DNA of 64,000 nt from Bradyrhizobium sp. WBAH42 (GTDB lineage Bacteria > Pseudomonadota > Alphaproteobacteria > Rhizobiales > Xanthobacteraceae), in assembly GCF_024585265.1 (NCBI RefSeq), contig NZ_CP036533.1:3543001-3607000 (forward strand). The letters run 5' to 3'. A program made the position numbers and the translations under genes. A model generated the notes under the pieces. It ran no database searches. It saw only the letters and a program-made list of their open reading frames with translations, and was not told where the DNA came from. This document shows, in pieces, positions 25,683 through 33,803 of the stretch. Numbering within the stretch: the first letter of the stretch is position 1; each line of letters opens with the position of its first letter.

Positions 25683-26332
25683 TAGGCCTTCACCTTCAAC
25701 AGCCTCATCAGCTTCTCGACCGCGCTGTCCGGCGTGGTCACGACGGGGAGGCCCGTGGCCTCCGCGACGAGCGGCGCGGTCGCGGCGATGCTGAATTGCG
25801 CCAGCGCGATGACGTCGCAATCGCGCAAGCTCCTTGAGGCGTCTGCGATCAGCCGGTCATGCGTGGTGCGGTCGCCGTGGTCGAGCGCTGCCAGTGCGCC
25901 TTCGGCAAGTTTCGGCACGACCTCGACCGAAGCGGGAAATTCGGACGGCATCGATGCCAGCGTCGGCGGAAAGGTCGAGAGCAGGCCGATGCGCTGGCCC
26001 ATGGTCACCGCCCTCTCGATCATGGCCTCGTTCGGCTTGAGCACCGGCATCGGCGCATGCGCGCGCGCGACGGCCTCGATGCAAGGGCCGAAGGCGGAGC
26101 AGGTGAACAGGATGCCATCCGCTCCCGTCGCCGCCGCGTAATCGCCGAGCGCCAGGAAGCGTTCGGTCATGGCATCAGTGAGCGTGCCGTCGCGGGCCAG
26201 GTCTGCAGACAGGCTGTCGTCGAGCAGGTTCATCAGCCGCGCCTCGGGCCACGCCTGCGCAAGCGCCGCCTCGATCGGGGCGATGGAATGCTTGAGGGCG
26301 TGGATCAGGGCGATGCGAGGGGGCGTCGGCAT
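25682..26332 (-). CDS. Asp/Glu/hydantoin racemase-like protein with one catalytic cysteine
   Basis: A 216-residue protein of the Asp/Glu racemase superfamily. The first catalytic motif is present, FTCSAFG with Cys78. At the second site, where racemases have GCT or GCA, it reads IALAQFSIAAT, with no cysteine. A two-base racemisation is therefore unlikely; members with one Cys include arylmalonate decarboxylase, although that enzyme keeps the other one. It lies downstream of the amino-acid transporter locus on the same strand but beyond a repeat (26357-26471). Reaction unknown. Confidence 0.75.
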   Translation of the reverse strand: MPTPPRIALIHALKHSIAPIEAALAQAWPEARLMNLLDDSLSADLARDGTLTDAMTERFLALGDYAAATGADGILFTCSAFGPCIEAVARAHAPMPVLKPNEAMIERAVTMGQRIGLLSTFPPTLASMPSEFPASVEVVPKLAEGALAALDHGDRTTHDRLIADASRSLRDCDVIALAQFSIAATAPLVAEATGLPVVTTPDSAVEKLMRLLKVKA

Positions 26333-26356
26333 GGAAGGTGACTACCTGGGAGGTCT

Positions 26357-26471
26357 CGTGCCCCGGACGCAGCGCAATGCGCAGTATTGCGCTGCAGAGC
26401 CGGGGCCCATTGTCGTTGCTGGTCGCGGCTCTGCGCAGCAGCGTTGCACGCTGCAGCGTGTCCGGGACACG
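26357..26471. repeat. Interspersed repeat, family E copy 1
   Basis: Ends CGTGCCCCGGAC and GTCCGGGACACG are inverted with one mismatch; inside are CAGAGCCGGGGCCCA and GCTCTGCGCAGCAGCG. Copy 2 (32113-32249) is the same element in reverse orientation, so the pair brackets the five-gene amino-acid transporter locus. Confidence 0.85.
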
Positions 26472-26479
26472 GAGCACCT

Positions 26480-27490
26480 TTACTTGAACGGAATGGCGTA
26501 CATCAAGCCGCCCTTGCTCCAGAGGCCGTTGAGGCCGCGATCGAGCTTGAGCGGGCTCGCCTTGCCGACATTGCGCTCGAAAATCTCGCCGTAATTGCCG
26601 CCGGCCTTGATCGCCGTGACCAGCCATTTGTTGTCGAGCCCGAGTCGCGAGCCGAGATCGCCGCTGGCGCCCAGCAGCCGCTGGATCGCGGGCGTCTGCG
26701 ACTTCGTCATCTCATCGACATTGGCCTGCGTGACGCCGAGCTCCTCGGCCTCGATCAGGCCGTAATGCAGCCAGGTGATGATGTCGCTCCAGACCTCGTC
26801 GCCGTTGCGGGTGAAGGGGCCGAGCGGCTCCTTGCTGATGGTCTGCGGCAGCACGATGTAGTCGGCCGCGTTCGGCGCCGCGGTGGTCACCGCGCCGGCG
26901 AGGGCGGAAGCGTCCTGGGTCATGGCATCACAGCGGCCGCCGAAGAAGGTCTGGTACATGGTGTCGATGCGGTCGAACACCAGCGGCTTCCAGTCGATGC
27001 CGTTGGCGCGGCCGTAATCGCCGAGCGTGACCTCGTGCGTGGTGCCCTGCGCGACGCAGACGGTGGCACCCTTGAGGTCCTTCAGCTCCTTCACGCCGAG
27101 GTCCTTCTTCACGACAAAACCCTGGCCGTCGTAGAAGTTGATCGGGCCCTGCCGCAGGCCGAGCGTTACGCCGCGCAAATAGGTCTGCGTCGAGTTGCGG
27201 TAGAGCACGTCGATCTCGCCCGATTGCAAGGCGGTGAAGCGGTTCTGTGCCGTCAACGAGACGTAGCGCACCTTGGTGGGATCGCCGAGCACGCTGGCCG
27301 CCAGCGCGCGGCAATAATCGACGTCGAGACCCTTGTAATTGCCCTGCGAGTCCGGTGCCGAGAAGCCGGCAAAGCCGGCGCTGACGCCGCACACCAGGGT
27401 GCCGCGACCCTTCACCGTATCGAGCGTCGCCGCCGACGCCATCACCGTCGATGCCGCCAGCAGGCCCGCTGCAATAACCACTTTCCTCAT
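26480..27490 (-). CDS. aapJ: General L-amino-acid ABC transporter, periplasmic binding protein (AapJ type)
   Basis: A 336-residue periplasmic binding protein with a signal peptide (cleavage near residue 20, VMASA). Family segments include LDTVKGRGTLVCGVSAGFAG, FSAPDSQGNYKGLDVDYCRA, RNSTQTYLRG and TQDASALAG. AapJ/BztA proteins bind a broad range of L-amino acids. It is the third gene of the leftward unit RpiR, aminotransferase, aapJ (12-base gap), while its permeases are transcribed the other way from the same control region. Confidence 0.9.
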   Translation of the reverse strand: MRKVVIAAGLLAASTVMASAATLDTVKGRGTLVCGVSAGFAGFSAPDSQGNYKGLDVDYCRALAASVLGDPTKVRYVSLTAQNRFTALQSGEIDVLYRNSTQTYLRGVTLGLRQGPINFYDGQGFVVKKDLGVKELKDLKGATVCVAQGTTHEVTLGDYGRANGIDWKPLVFDRIDTMYQTFFGGRCDAMTQDASALAGAVTTAAPNAADYIVLPQTISKEPLGPFTRNGDEVWSDIITWLHYGLIEAEELGVTQANVDEMTKSQTPAIQRLLGASGDLGSRLGLDNKWLVTAIKAGGNYGEIFERNVGKASPLKLDRGLNGLWSKGGLMYAIPFK

Positions 27491-27502
27491 ACTACTCTCC
27501 CC

Positions 27503-28852
27503 TCAGTGATTGACACTACGCAACACGTTGTCGACGGCCGTGCCGAGCTTGTCGACGATCAGGTCGATTTCGTCCGCCGAGGCGATATAGGGCGGTGCGA
27601 GCAGCACGTGGTCGCCGCGCACACCATCGACGGTGCCGCCGCCCGGATAGCAGCCGAGCCCGTTCGCGAAGGCTTCGGCCTTGATCTTCTGGTGCAGCTT
27701 GAGCGCCGGATCGAACGCGGCGCGGCTAGCGCGATCGGCGACGAGCTCGATTGCCCAGAACAGGCCTCGGCCCCTGATGTCGCCGACATGGCGGTGATTG
27801 CCGAAACGCTCCGTCAGGCGCTGCTCGAGCTGCTTGCCGCGCTCCTTCACGCGGTCGAGCAGACCGTCGTCGCGGATCACATCCTGCACCGCGAGCGCGG
27901 CGGCGCAGGCGAGGGGGTGTGCCAGATAAGTGTGGCCGTGCTGAAATGCGCCCGTGCCCGAACGGATGGTGTCGATGATCTTGCCGCTTGCGAGCATGGC
28001 CCCGATCGGCTGGTAGCCGCCGCCAAGCCCCTTTGCGATCGCCTGGATGTCGGGTGCGACACCTTCCTGCTCCCAGGCATGCGTCGTGCCGGTGCGGCCC
28101 ATGCCGCACATGACCTCGTCGAGAATGAGCAGCGCACCGTGCCGGTCGCAGATCTCGCGCACCGCTTTGAAGTAGCCGTCCGGGGCGGTCACGGCGCCGG
28201 CGGTGGCGCCGACGACGGGCTCGGCGAGGAAGGCCGCCACGGTGTCGGAGCCGAGCCGCTGGAACTCGGCGTCGAGCTCGGCGGCGAGGCGCGCGACGAA
28301 CTGCGCATCCGACTCGCCCTCGCGCTTCTCGTGATAGGCGAACGCCGGCGTGACGTGGCTGAAAGCGCTCGACAGCAGCGGCGCATAGGGCGCGCGACGC
28401 CAGGCATTGCCGCCGGCGGCGAGCGCGCCGAGCGTGTTGCCGTGATAGCTCTGCCGCCGCGCGATGAAATGCTGCCGCTGCGGCTGGCCGCGCTCGATGA
28501 AATATTGCCGCGCCAGCTTGATGCTGGCTTCGATCGCCTCCGATCCGCCGCTGACGAAATAGGCGTAGGCGAGACCGCCGGGCTCATGCCCGACCAGCCG
28601 CTCGGCCAGCGCTTCGGCCGGCTCGGAAGAGAAGAAGGCGGTGTGGGCATAGGCCAGGGTCGAGGCCTGCCTGGCCATCGCCGCGATCACGCGCGGGTGC
28701 TGGTGGCCGAGGCAGGAGACCGCCGCGCCGCCGGAGGCATCGATGATGCGACGCCCGTCCTCGGCGAAGAGATAAACGCCTTCGCCGCCGATCGCCTTGG
28801 GCGGCGTTTCGCGCAGCGAGCGATGCAGCACGCGGCTGGTGCGGGTGCTCAT
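27503..28852 (-). CDS. Class III PLP-dependent aminotransferase
   Basis: A 449-residue aminotransferase. The PLP-phosphate region is FVSGGSEAIEAS, the cofactor Asp245 is in LILDEVMCGMGRTG, and Lys274 in AIAKGLGGGYQPIGAM is the Schiff-base lysine. Class III enzymes act on omega-amino groups (beta-alanine, 4-aminobutyrate, diamines) with pyruvate or 2-oxoglutarate. It sits between the RpiR regulator (3-base gap) and aapJ (12-base gap), so it probably breaks down an amino compound taken up by this transporter. Confidence 0.9.
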   Translation of the reverse strand: MSTRTSRVLHRSLRETPPKAIGGEGVYLFAEDGRRIIDASGGAAVSCLGHQHPRVIAAMARQASTLAYAHTAFFSSEPAEALAERLVGHEPGGLAYAYFVSGGSEAIEASIKLARQYFIERGQPQRQHFIARRQSYHGNTLGALAAGGNAWRRAPYAPLLSSAFSHVTPAFAYHEKREGESDAQFVARLAAELDAEFQRLGSDTVAAFLAEPVVGATAGAVTAPDGYFKAVREICDRHGALLILDEVMCGMGRTGTTHAWEQEGVAPDIQAIAKGLGGGYQPIGAMLASGKIIDTIRSGTGAFQHGHTYLAHPLACAAALAVQDVIRDDGLLDRVKERGKQLEQRLTERFGNHRHVGDIRGRGLFWAIELVADRASRAAFDPALKLHQKIKAEAFANGLGCYPGGGTVDGVRGDHVLLAPPYIASADEIDLIVDKLGTAVDNVLRSVNH

Positions 28853-28855
28853 GGG

Positions 28856-29728
28856 TCAACCTTTCTCCGAGACGTAGGTGGAGGCAGCACTGAGCCGCGC
28901 CTCGGTATTTTCCAGACGCTTCTTCGCGGCGGCGCCGCCGAGCGAGAACGTGACCGCCGCGAGCGACTGCGCAATCGCGATCGCGCCCGTGAGGCTGGGG
29001 AAAAAGCCGGGCGAGGAGGCCGCCTCGAACAGCAGCACGTGATCGGCGCCCTCGGCCATCGGTGCCGCGAGGCTGTCCGCGATCGCGACCAGCGTTGCGC
29101 CGCTGCGATGAGCGGCCTGCGCGACGCGGACGCTGGCATGGGTGTAGGGCAGGAAGCCGATGACGATGACGGCTTCGTCGGGCCGGAACGCGCCGAGATC
29201 GAGATCATCAGGCCCGGACGTGCCGACGAGCTGCACCTGTTCGGGCCGGAACAGGCGCAGCTCGTAATTCAGGAGCTCCGCGACGCTGCGGCAGCTGCGG
29301 TAGCCCGCGATCCAGATCCGCTTGGCCTCGTGCAGCGCGCGCGCCGCTTCCGCGATCGGCTGGGCCGGGATGCGTGGAAGGCCCGCGGCCTCGGCCTCGA
29401 GCTTGTCGATGACGAGCGTAACATCGGCGTTCGGCCCGTGACGGCGGCCTCTTGTGCGGCCGGAGAAGGGCGCGGTCTGCGATGGCCGGCGCGCCTCGGT
29501 CAGCGCCGCGCGCAGCTCGTCCCATCCGGAATAGCCAATCGCCTTCGCAAGCCGCGTGAACGCGGCGGGATCGGCGCCGGCTTCCGCCGCGAGATCGCGC
29601 ATCGAACGTGTGGTGGCGTCGTAATCATTGGCGGCGACGAAACGGCCGACCTCCTGCAAGCGCAGGGGGAGCGATGGCAATGCGATGCGCAGTTCGCTCA
29701 GGGGCGAGGATTTCGCGGGCTCGGCCAT
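28856..29728 (-). CDS. RpiR/MurR family transcriptional regulator (HTH plus SIS domain)
   Basis: A 290-residue regulator. The N-terminal HTH_6 domain covers about residues 1-80 (MRDLAAEAGADPAAFTRLAKAIGYSGW, here shown in part: AAEAGADPAAFTRLAKAIGY). A SIS domain follows from about 120, with IWIAGYRSCRSVAELLNYEL and VIVIGFLPYTHASV. SIS domains normally bind phosphosugars, but members near amino-acid genes exist. It is divergent from aapQ across 88 bases that contain a perfect inverted repeat, its likely operator. Confidence 0.9.
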   Translation of the reverse strand: MAEPAKSSPLSELRIALPSLPLRLQEVGRFVAANDYDATTRSMRDLAAEAGADPAAFTRLAKAIGYSGWDELRAALTEARRPSQTAPFSGRTRGRRHGPNADVTLVIDKLEAEAAGLPRIPAQPIAEAARALHEAKRIWIAGYRSCRSVAELLNYELRLFRPEQVQLVGTSGPDDLDLGAFRPDEAVIVIGFLPYTHASVRVAQAAHRSGATLVAIADSLAAPMAEGADHVLLFEAASSPGFFPSLTGAIAIAQSLAAVTFSLGGAAAKKRLENTEARLSAASTYVSEKG

Positions 29729-29736
29729 GAAACATT

Positions 29737-29765
29737 TGTTGCATGAATTTCAGTTCGGTGCAACA
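29737..29765. promoter_or_regulatory. Candidate RpiR operator
   Basis: TGTTGCA (29737-29743) and TGCAACA (29759-29765) are perfect inverted seven-base arms with a 15-base spacer, 22 bases centre to centre, about two helical turns. It lies between the divergent rpiR-type and aapQ starts, directly before a TTGACG box (29767-29772) that may be the aapQ -35 element. Confidence 0.6.
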
Positions 29766-29816
29766 CTTGACGTGCGTCGCCGGAAATCGCTGCATTTGAA
29801 GAAGGATTTTTGTGCT

Positions 29817-30998
29817 GTGACCGCCGATCATCCCAGAGCACCGCCGCGTCGTCGCTTCGTGCTCGGGCGCAACGAATTGAAGGGGCTGTTCTGGCAGGTC
29901 TTGGTGGTCGGCATCGCGGTCGGGGTGATCGCCTTCCTCTGGTCCAACACCGTTACCAATCTCTCGGCGCGGCGCATCACCACCGGCTTCGCCTTTCTCG
30001 GCCGCGAGGCCGGCATGCCGATTGCCGACAGCCTGCTCGCCTACAATCCGAGGGATAGTTATCTCTGGGCCTTCGTCGTCGGCGTCGCCAACACCTTGCG
30101 CGTCGCCGTGATCGGCATCGTGCTCGCGACGATCCTGGGCACGCTGATCGGGATCTCGCGGCTGTCGGCCAACTGGCTGTTGTCGCGGCTTGCGGCGGTC
30201 TATGTCGAAACGCTCCGCGACATCCCGCTGCTGCTGCAGCTGCTGTTCTGGTACGTGATGATGCAGGCGCTGCCGGCTGCACGCGCCGCGTGGCGGCCCG
30301 TCGAGGGCGTGTTCCTGTCCAATCGCGGCCTGATCCTGCCGGCGATGCCGTTCGGGCCGCCGCAGCTCACGGTGCTCGGCACCGCGCTACTGGGCTGCGC
30401 GGTGTTTTTCCTCTTCCGTCGGTGGCTGGTCGCGCAGCAGATGCGCGACGGCAAGCCGCGGCCGGTCTGGCCGTCTGCGCTCGGTCTCATCGTCGTGGTG
30501 CCGGCCGCGGTCTCGCTTGTGCTCGGCGTGTCCTGGACGATCGAGTGGCCGCAGCTGCGCGGCTTCAATTTCGTCGGCGGGTTGACGCTCGCGCCGGAAT
30601 ATTTCGCGCTGCTGATCGCACTGGTGACCTACACCTCGGCCTTCATCGCCGAGATCGTGCGCAGCGGCATCCAGTCCGTGCCGCGCGGCCAGTGGGATGC
30701 CGCCAACGCGCTTGGCCTGCGCCGCAGCTTCATGCTGCGGCAGATCATCCTGCCGCAGGCGCTGCGCGTTATCGTGCCGCCGATGACGAGCCAGTATCTC
30801 AACCTGACCAAGAACTCCTCGCTCGCGGTCGCGATCGGCTACCAGGACGTCGTCTCGATCGCCAACACCACGCTGAACCAGACCGGGCAGGCGATCGAAG
30901 CAATCGCGCTGATCATGGCGGTGTTCCTGACCATCAGCCTGTCCATCAGCTTCTTCATGAACTGGTACAATTCGCGTATCGCGCTGGTGGAGCGCTGA
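29817..30998 (+). CDS. aapQ: Amino-acid ABC transporter permease (AapQ type)
   Basis: A 393-residue permease of the polar amino-acid family. The N-terminal part has two or three transmembrane helices (FWQVLVVGIAVGVIAFLW), a transporter helix (LRVAVIGIVLATILGTLIG), and the cytoplasmic EAA-type loop with GQWDAANALGLRRSFMLRQI near residues 280-300. I chose GTG 29817 with GAAGGA about ten bases upstream; no ATG fits. It forms the membrane pore with aapM, two bases downstream. Confidence 0.9.
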   Translation: MTADHPRAPPRRRFVLGRNELKGLFWQVLVVGIAVGVIAFLWSNTVTNLSARRITTGFAFLGREAGMPIADSLLAYNPRDSYLWAFVVGVANTLRVAVIGIVLATILGTLIGISRLSANWLLSRLAAVYVETLRDIPLLLQLLFWYVMMQALPAARAAWRPVEGVFLSNRGLILPAMPFGPPQLTVLGTALLGCAVFFLFRRWLVAQQMRDGKPRPVWPSALGLIVVVPAAVSLVLGVSWTIEWPQLRGFNFVGGLTLAPEYFALLIALVTYTSAFIAEIVRSGIQSVPRGQWDAANALGLRRSFMLRQIILPQALRVIVPPMTSQYLNLTKNSSLAVAIGYQDVVSIANTTLNQTGQAIEAIALIMAVFLTISLSISFFMNWYNSRIALVER

Positions 30999-31000
30999 TC

Positions 31001-32107
31001 ATGACGGCTATCACGGACGTGCCGGAGACGCCCCGAGCTGCCCGCCGTCCGCAGCTTGGCAATCCGGTGCTGCACTGGCTGCGCAAGAACCTGTTCTCCT
31101 CGATTCCGAATGGGATCCTCACCGTCCTGCTGCTGGCGCTGCTCGCCAAGGGCATTTTCAGCTTCGTGCAATGGGGTATCGTCTACGCGGTCTGGCTGAC
31201 GCCCACAAACGATTCCAGCGCCTGTCGCGCCGCGCGCGGCCTCGGCGCCTGCTGGGCCATCATCCCCGAAAAGTACCGCTTCATCCTGTTCGGCACCTAT
31301 CCGTTCGACGAGCAGTGGCGGCCGGCGCTATCGGTCGTGCTGTTCATTGCGCTGTACACCCTCTCGACCCGCCGCGCGCTGTGGCGGCGCGAGCTGGTCT
31401 ATCTCTGGATCGGTGCACTGGCGCTGATCAGCGTGCTGATGTGGGGCGGCGTGTTCGGCCTGTCCTTCGTCTCGCAGGACCGCTGGGGCGGCTTGCCGGT
31501 GACGCTGATCCTGGCGACGTTCGGCCTCGCCTTCGGCTTTCCGCTCGGCATCCTGGTCGCGCTCGGCCGGCGTTCGAAGCTGCCGGCGATACGTTCGCTC
31601 AGCGTGCTTTATGTCGAGCTGATCCGTGGCGTGCCGCTGGTGAGCCTGCTGTTCATGGCCAGCGTGATGTTTCCGCTGTTCATGCCGGCCGGATTCAACA
31701 TCGACAAGCTGCTGCGCGCGCAGATCGCGATCATCCTGTTCGCCGGCGCCTACCTCGCCGAAGTGATCCGCGGCGGGCTTCAGGCGGTGCCGCGCGGGCA
31801 ATATGAAGCCGCCGACGCGCTCGGCCTGTCCTACTGGCGCAAGCACCGCTTGATCATCCTGCCGCAGGCGATCCGCCACGTCATCCCGCCGCTGGTCAAC
31901 ACCTTCATCGCCTTCTTCAAGGACACCAGCTTGGTGCTGATCATCGGCATATTCGACCTGCTGACGACGGCCAAGACCGCGATCATCGATCCCGCCTGGC
32001 AGCAGTTTTCCGTCGAAGTCTATATCTTCGTTGCCGCGATCTACTTCGTCTTCTGCTTTGCGATGTCGCGCTACAGCCGGAGCCTGGAGGCGACGCGCGG
32101 GAGGTGA
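31001..32107 (+). CDS. aapM: Amino-acid ABC transporter permease (AapM type)
   Basis: A 368-residue second permease subunit. It has the periplasmic insert typical of AapM/BztC, several transmembrane helices and the EAA-type loop GQYEAADALGLSYWRKHRLI. It begins two bases after aapQ. The next expected gene, the ATPase aapP, is absent: after the stop comes a family E repeat and then an amidase gene on the other strand. Confidence 0.9.
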   Translation: MTAITDVPETPRAARRPQLGNPVLHWLRKNLFSSIPNGILTVLLLALLAKGIFSFVQWGIVYAVWLTPTNDSSACRAARGLGACWAIIPEKYRFILFGTYPFDEQWRPALSVVLFIALYTLSTRRALWRRELVYLWIGALALISVLMWGGVFGLSFVSQDRWGGLPVTLILATFGLAFGFPLGILVALGRRSKLPAIRSLSVLYVELIRGVPLVSLLFMASVMFPLFMPAGFNIDKLLRAQIAIILFAGAYLAEVIRGGLQAVPRGQYEAADALGLSYWRKHRLIILPQAIRHVIPPLVNTFIAFFKDTSLVLIIGIFDLLTTAKTAIIDPAWQQFSVEVYIFVAAIYFVFCFAMSRYSRSLEATRGR

Positions 32108-32112
32108 GGCCT

Positions 32113-32249
32113 CGTGTCCCGGACAAGGTGCAGCGCTTCAGCGCTGCGCCGCAGAGCCGGGAGCCAGGGCTGCAGGGGAGGTCGCGGAGAGATGGGCCCC
32201 GGCTCTGCAGCGCAACGCTGAAGAAGCGCTGCGCTGCGTCCGGGGCACG
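32113..32249. repeat. Interspersed repeat, family E copy 2 (inverted relative to copy 1)
   Basis: Begins CGTGTCCCGGAC and ends GTCCGGGGCACG, so its reverse complement starts with the same CGTGCCCCGGACGCAGCGCA as copy 1 and shares CAGAGCCGGGGCCCA. It occupies almost the full gap between aapM and the amidase gene. Confidence 0.85.
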
Positions 32250-32258
32250 AGAGCGCGG

Positions 32259-33677
32259 CTAGTTCTTCACCTTCGGATCGATCGGCGTCGTCGCGCGCAG
32301 GCCCAGAATATCCTCCAGCATCTTCGCGCCGGCAATCACCTGCGCATCGGCACGCGGCGCGCCGACCACCTGGACACCGACTGGCAGGCCCGACGCCGTG
32401 AAGCCGCAGGGCAGCGAGAGGGACGGGCAGCAGGCCAGCGTGATGGCATAGACGATGCCGAGCCATTCAATGTAGTTCTCGAACCTCTTGCCGGCACATT
32501 CGGCGACATAGCGATGCTCGATCGGGAAGGGCGGAACGATCGTGGTCGGCGTCAGCAACAGATCGTAGCTCTTGAAGAACTCGACCGCCCGCGCCGTCAT
32601 ATCGACGCGCTGCGCCTCGGCACGCGCGAGCTGCTCGACCGTGAGCTTGAGGCCTTCCTCGATGTTCCAGATCACTTCGGGCTTGAGCAGGTCGCGCTTG
32701 GTGCGCAGCAGATTGGCCTTGGTGATTGCAAAATCGAAGGCGCGCAGCACGTGGAAGCATTCATGCGCCTCGCGCCAGTCCGGATGCGCCTCCTCGACGA
32801 TGGCGCCCGCCTCCGCGAAACGTTCGGCGGCCTTGCGCGTGATCGCCTTTACCTCGGGGTCGACCGGGGTGATGCCGAGATCGGGCGAATAGGCGATGCG
32901 CTTCGGCCTCTTGCCCGCCTGGGCCGCCGACAGGAACGAGGTTGCCGGAGCCGGCAGTGACAGCGGATCGTCGGCATAGTCGCCGCTCATGGCATCCAGC
33001 AGCAGCGCGAGATCCTCGACGTTGCGCGCCATCGGGCCGACCACGCCGAGATTGCGATCGATGCCGGACTTCGGAGTATGTGCGACGCGGCCAATGCTCG
33101 GCCGCATGCCGACGACGCCGCAGAAGGCCGCCGGGCTGCGCAACGACCCGCCCATGTCGGAGCCCTGGGCGAGCCAGGCCATGCCGGTCGCCAGTGCCAC
33201 CGCCGCGCCGCCGGAGGAGCCTGCGGCCGATTTCGTCGTATCCCAGGGATTGAGCGTCGCGCCGAACACCTCGTTGAACGTGTTGGCGCCGGCGCCGAAT
33301 TCCGGCGTGTTCGACTTGGCGTAGACGACCGCGCCGTTGGCCTCGAGGTTCTCGACCATGAGGTCAGACTTCGCGGGGATGTTGTCCTTGAAGATCGGCG
33401 AGCCCTGCGTGTTCAACACGCCCGCGACATCGGTCAAATCCTTGATCGGCACCGGCAGCCCGGCGAGCAGTCCGCGCGCACCCGCCGGCTTCTGCATAAG
33501 TGTCTTCGCGCTCTCCCGCGCGCGATCGAAGCACAGCGTCGGCAGCGCGTTGACCTTGCCGTCGACCTGCTTGATGCGCTTCTCCAGCACGTCCAAGAGC
33601 TCGAGCGGCGAGACGTCGCCGGAGCGCAGCTTGTCGACGACGGTGCAGGCGGTTTCGCGGATCAGATCTTGGGACAA
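32259..33677 (-). CDS. Amidase signature family hydrolase
   Basis: A 472-residue amidase with the complete Ser-cisSer-Lys triad: Lys79 (PVPIKD), cis-Ser154 in AAGSSGGAAVALATG, and Ser178 in GSDMGGSLRSPA. Enzymes of this family hydrolyse a wide range of carboxamides in the cytosol. The gene stands alone on its strand, between family E and family A repeats, next to the amino-acid transporter locus. Substrate not predictable from sequence. Confidence 0.9.
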   Translation of the reverse strand: MSQDLIRETACTVVDKLRSGDVSPLELLDVLEKRIKQVDGKVNALPTLCFDRARESAKTLMQKPAGARGLLAGLPVPIKDLTDVAGVLNTQGSPIFKDNIPAKSDLMVENLEANGAVVYAKSNTPEFGAGANTFNEVFGATLNPWDTTKSAAGSSGGAAVALATGMAWLAQGSDMGGSLRSPAAFCGVVGMRPSIGRVAHTPKSGIDRNLGVVGPMARNVEDLALLLDAMSGDYADDPLSLPAPATSFLSAAQAGKRPKRIAYSPDLGITPVDPEVKAITRKAAERFAEAGAIVEEAHPDWREAHECFHVLRAFDFAITKANLLRTKRDLLKPEVIWNIEEGLKLTVEQLARAEAQRVDMTARAVEFFKSYDLLLTPTTIVPPFPIEHRYVAECAGKRFENYIEWLGIVYAITLACCPSLSLPCGFTASGLPVGVQVVGAPRADAQVIAGAKMLEDILGLRATTPIDPKVKN

Positions 33678-33706
33678 TTAGCTTACTCCTGTGCTTATTC
33701 GAAGCT

Positions 33707-33794
33707 CGTCATTGCGAGGAGCGAAGCGACGAAGCAATCCAGACTGGTTGCTACAGAGGCATTCCTGGATTGCTTCGCTGCGCTCGCAATGACG
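33707..33794. repeat. Palindromic interspersed repeat, family A copy 5
   Basis: Left end CGTCATTGCGAGGAGCGAAG, right end CGCTGCGCTCGCAATGACG, around GAAGCAATCCAGA and TGGATTGCTTCG. It fills the gap between the amidase and SDR genes. Confidence 0.9.
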
Positions 33795-33803
33795 AGGATA
33801 ATG

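Noticed and set aside
26387..29746. A plus-strand open frame of about 1100 codons opposite aapJ, the aminotransferase and the RpiR gene
   Set aside because: Same reason: it mirrors three well-supported genes and its translation looks like reverse-complement coding sequence without any recognisable fold.
33707..33794. A transfer RNA or small RNA gene in the strongly folded intergenic segment
   Set aside because: The folding is explained by repeat family A; no cloverleaf or CCA-like end was seen.
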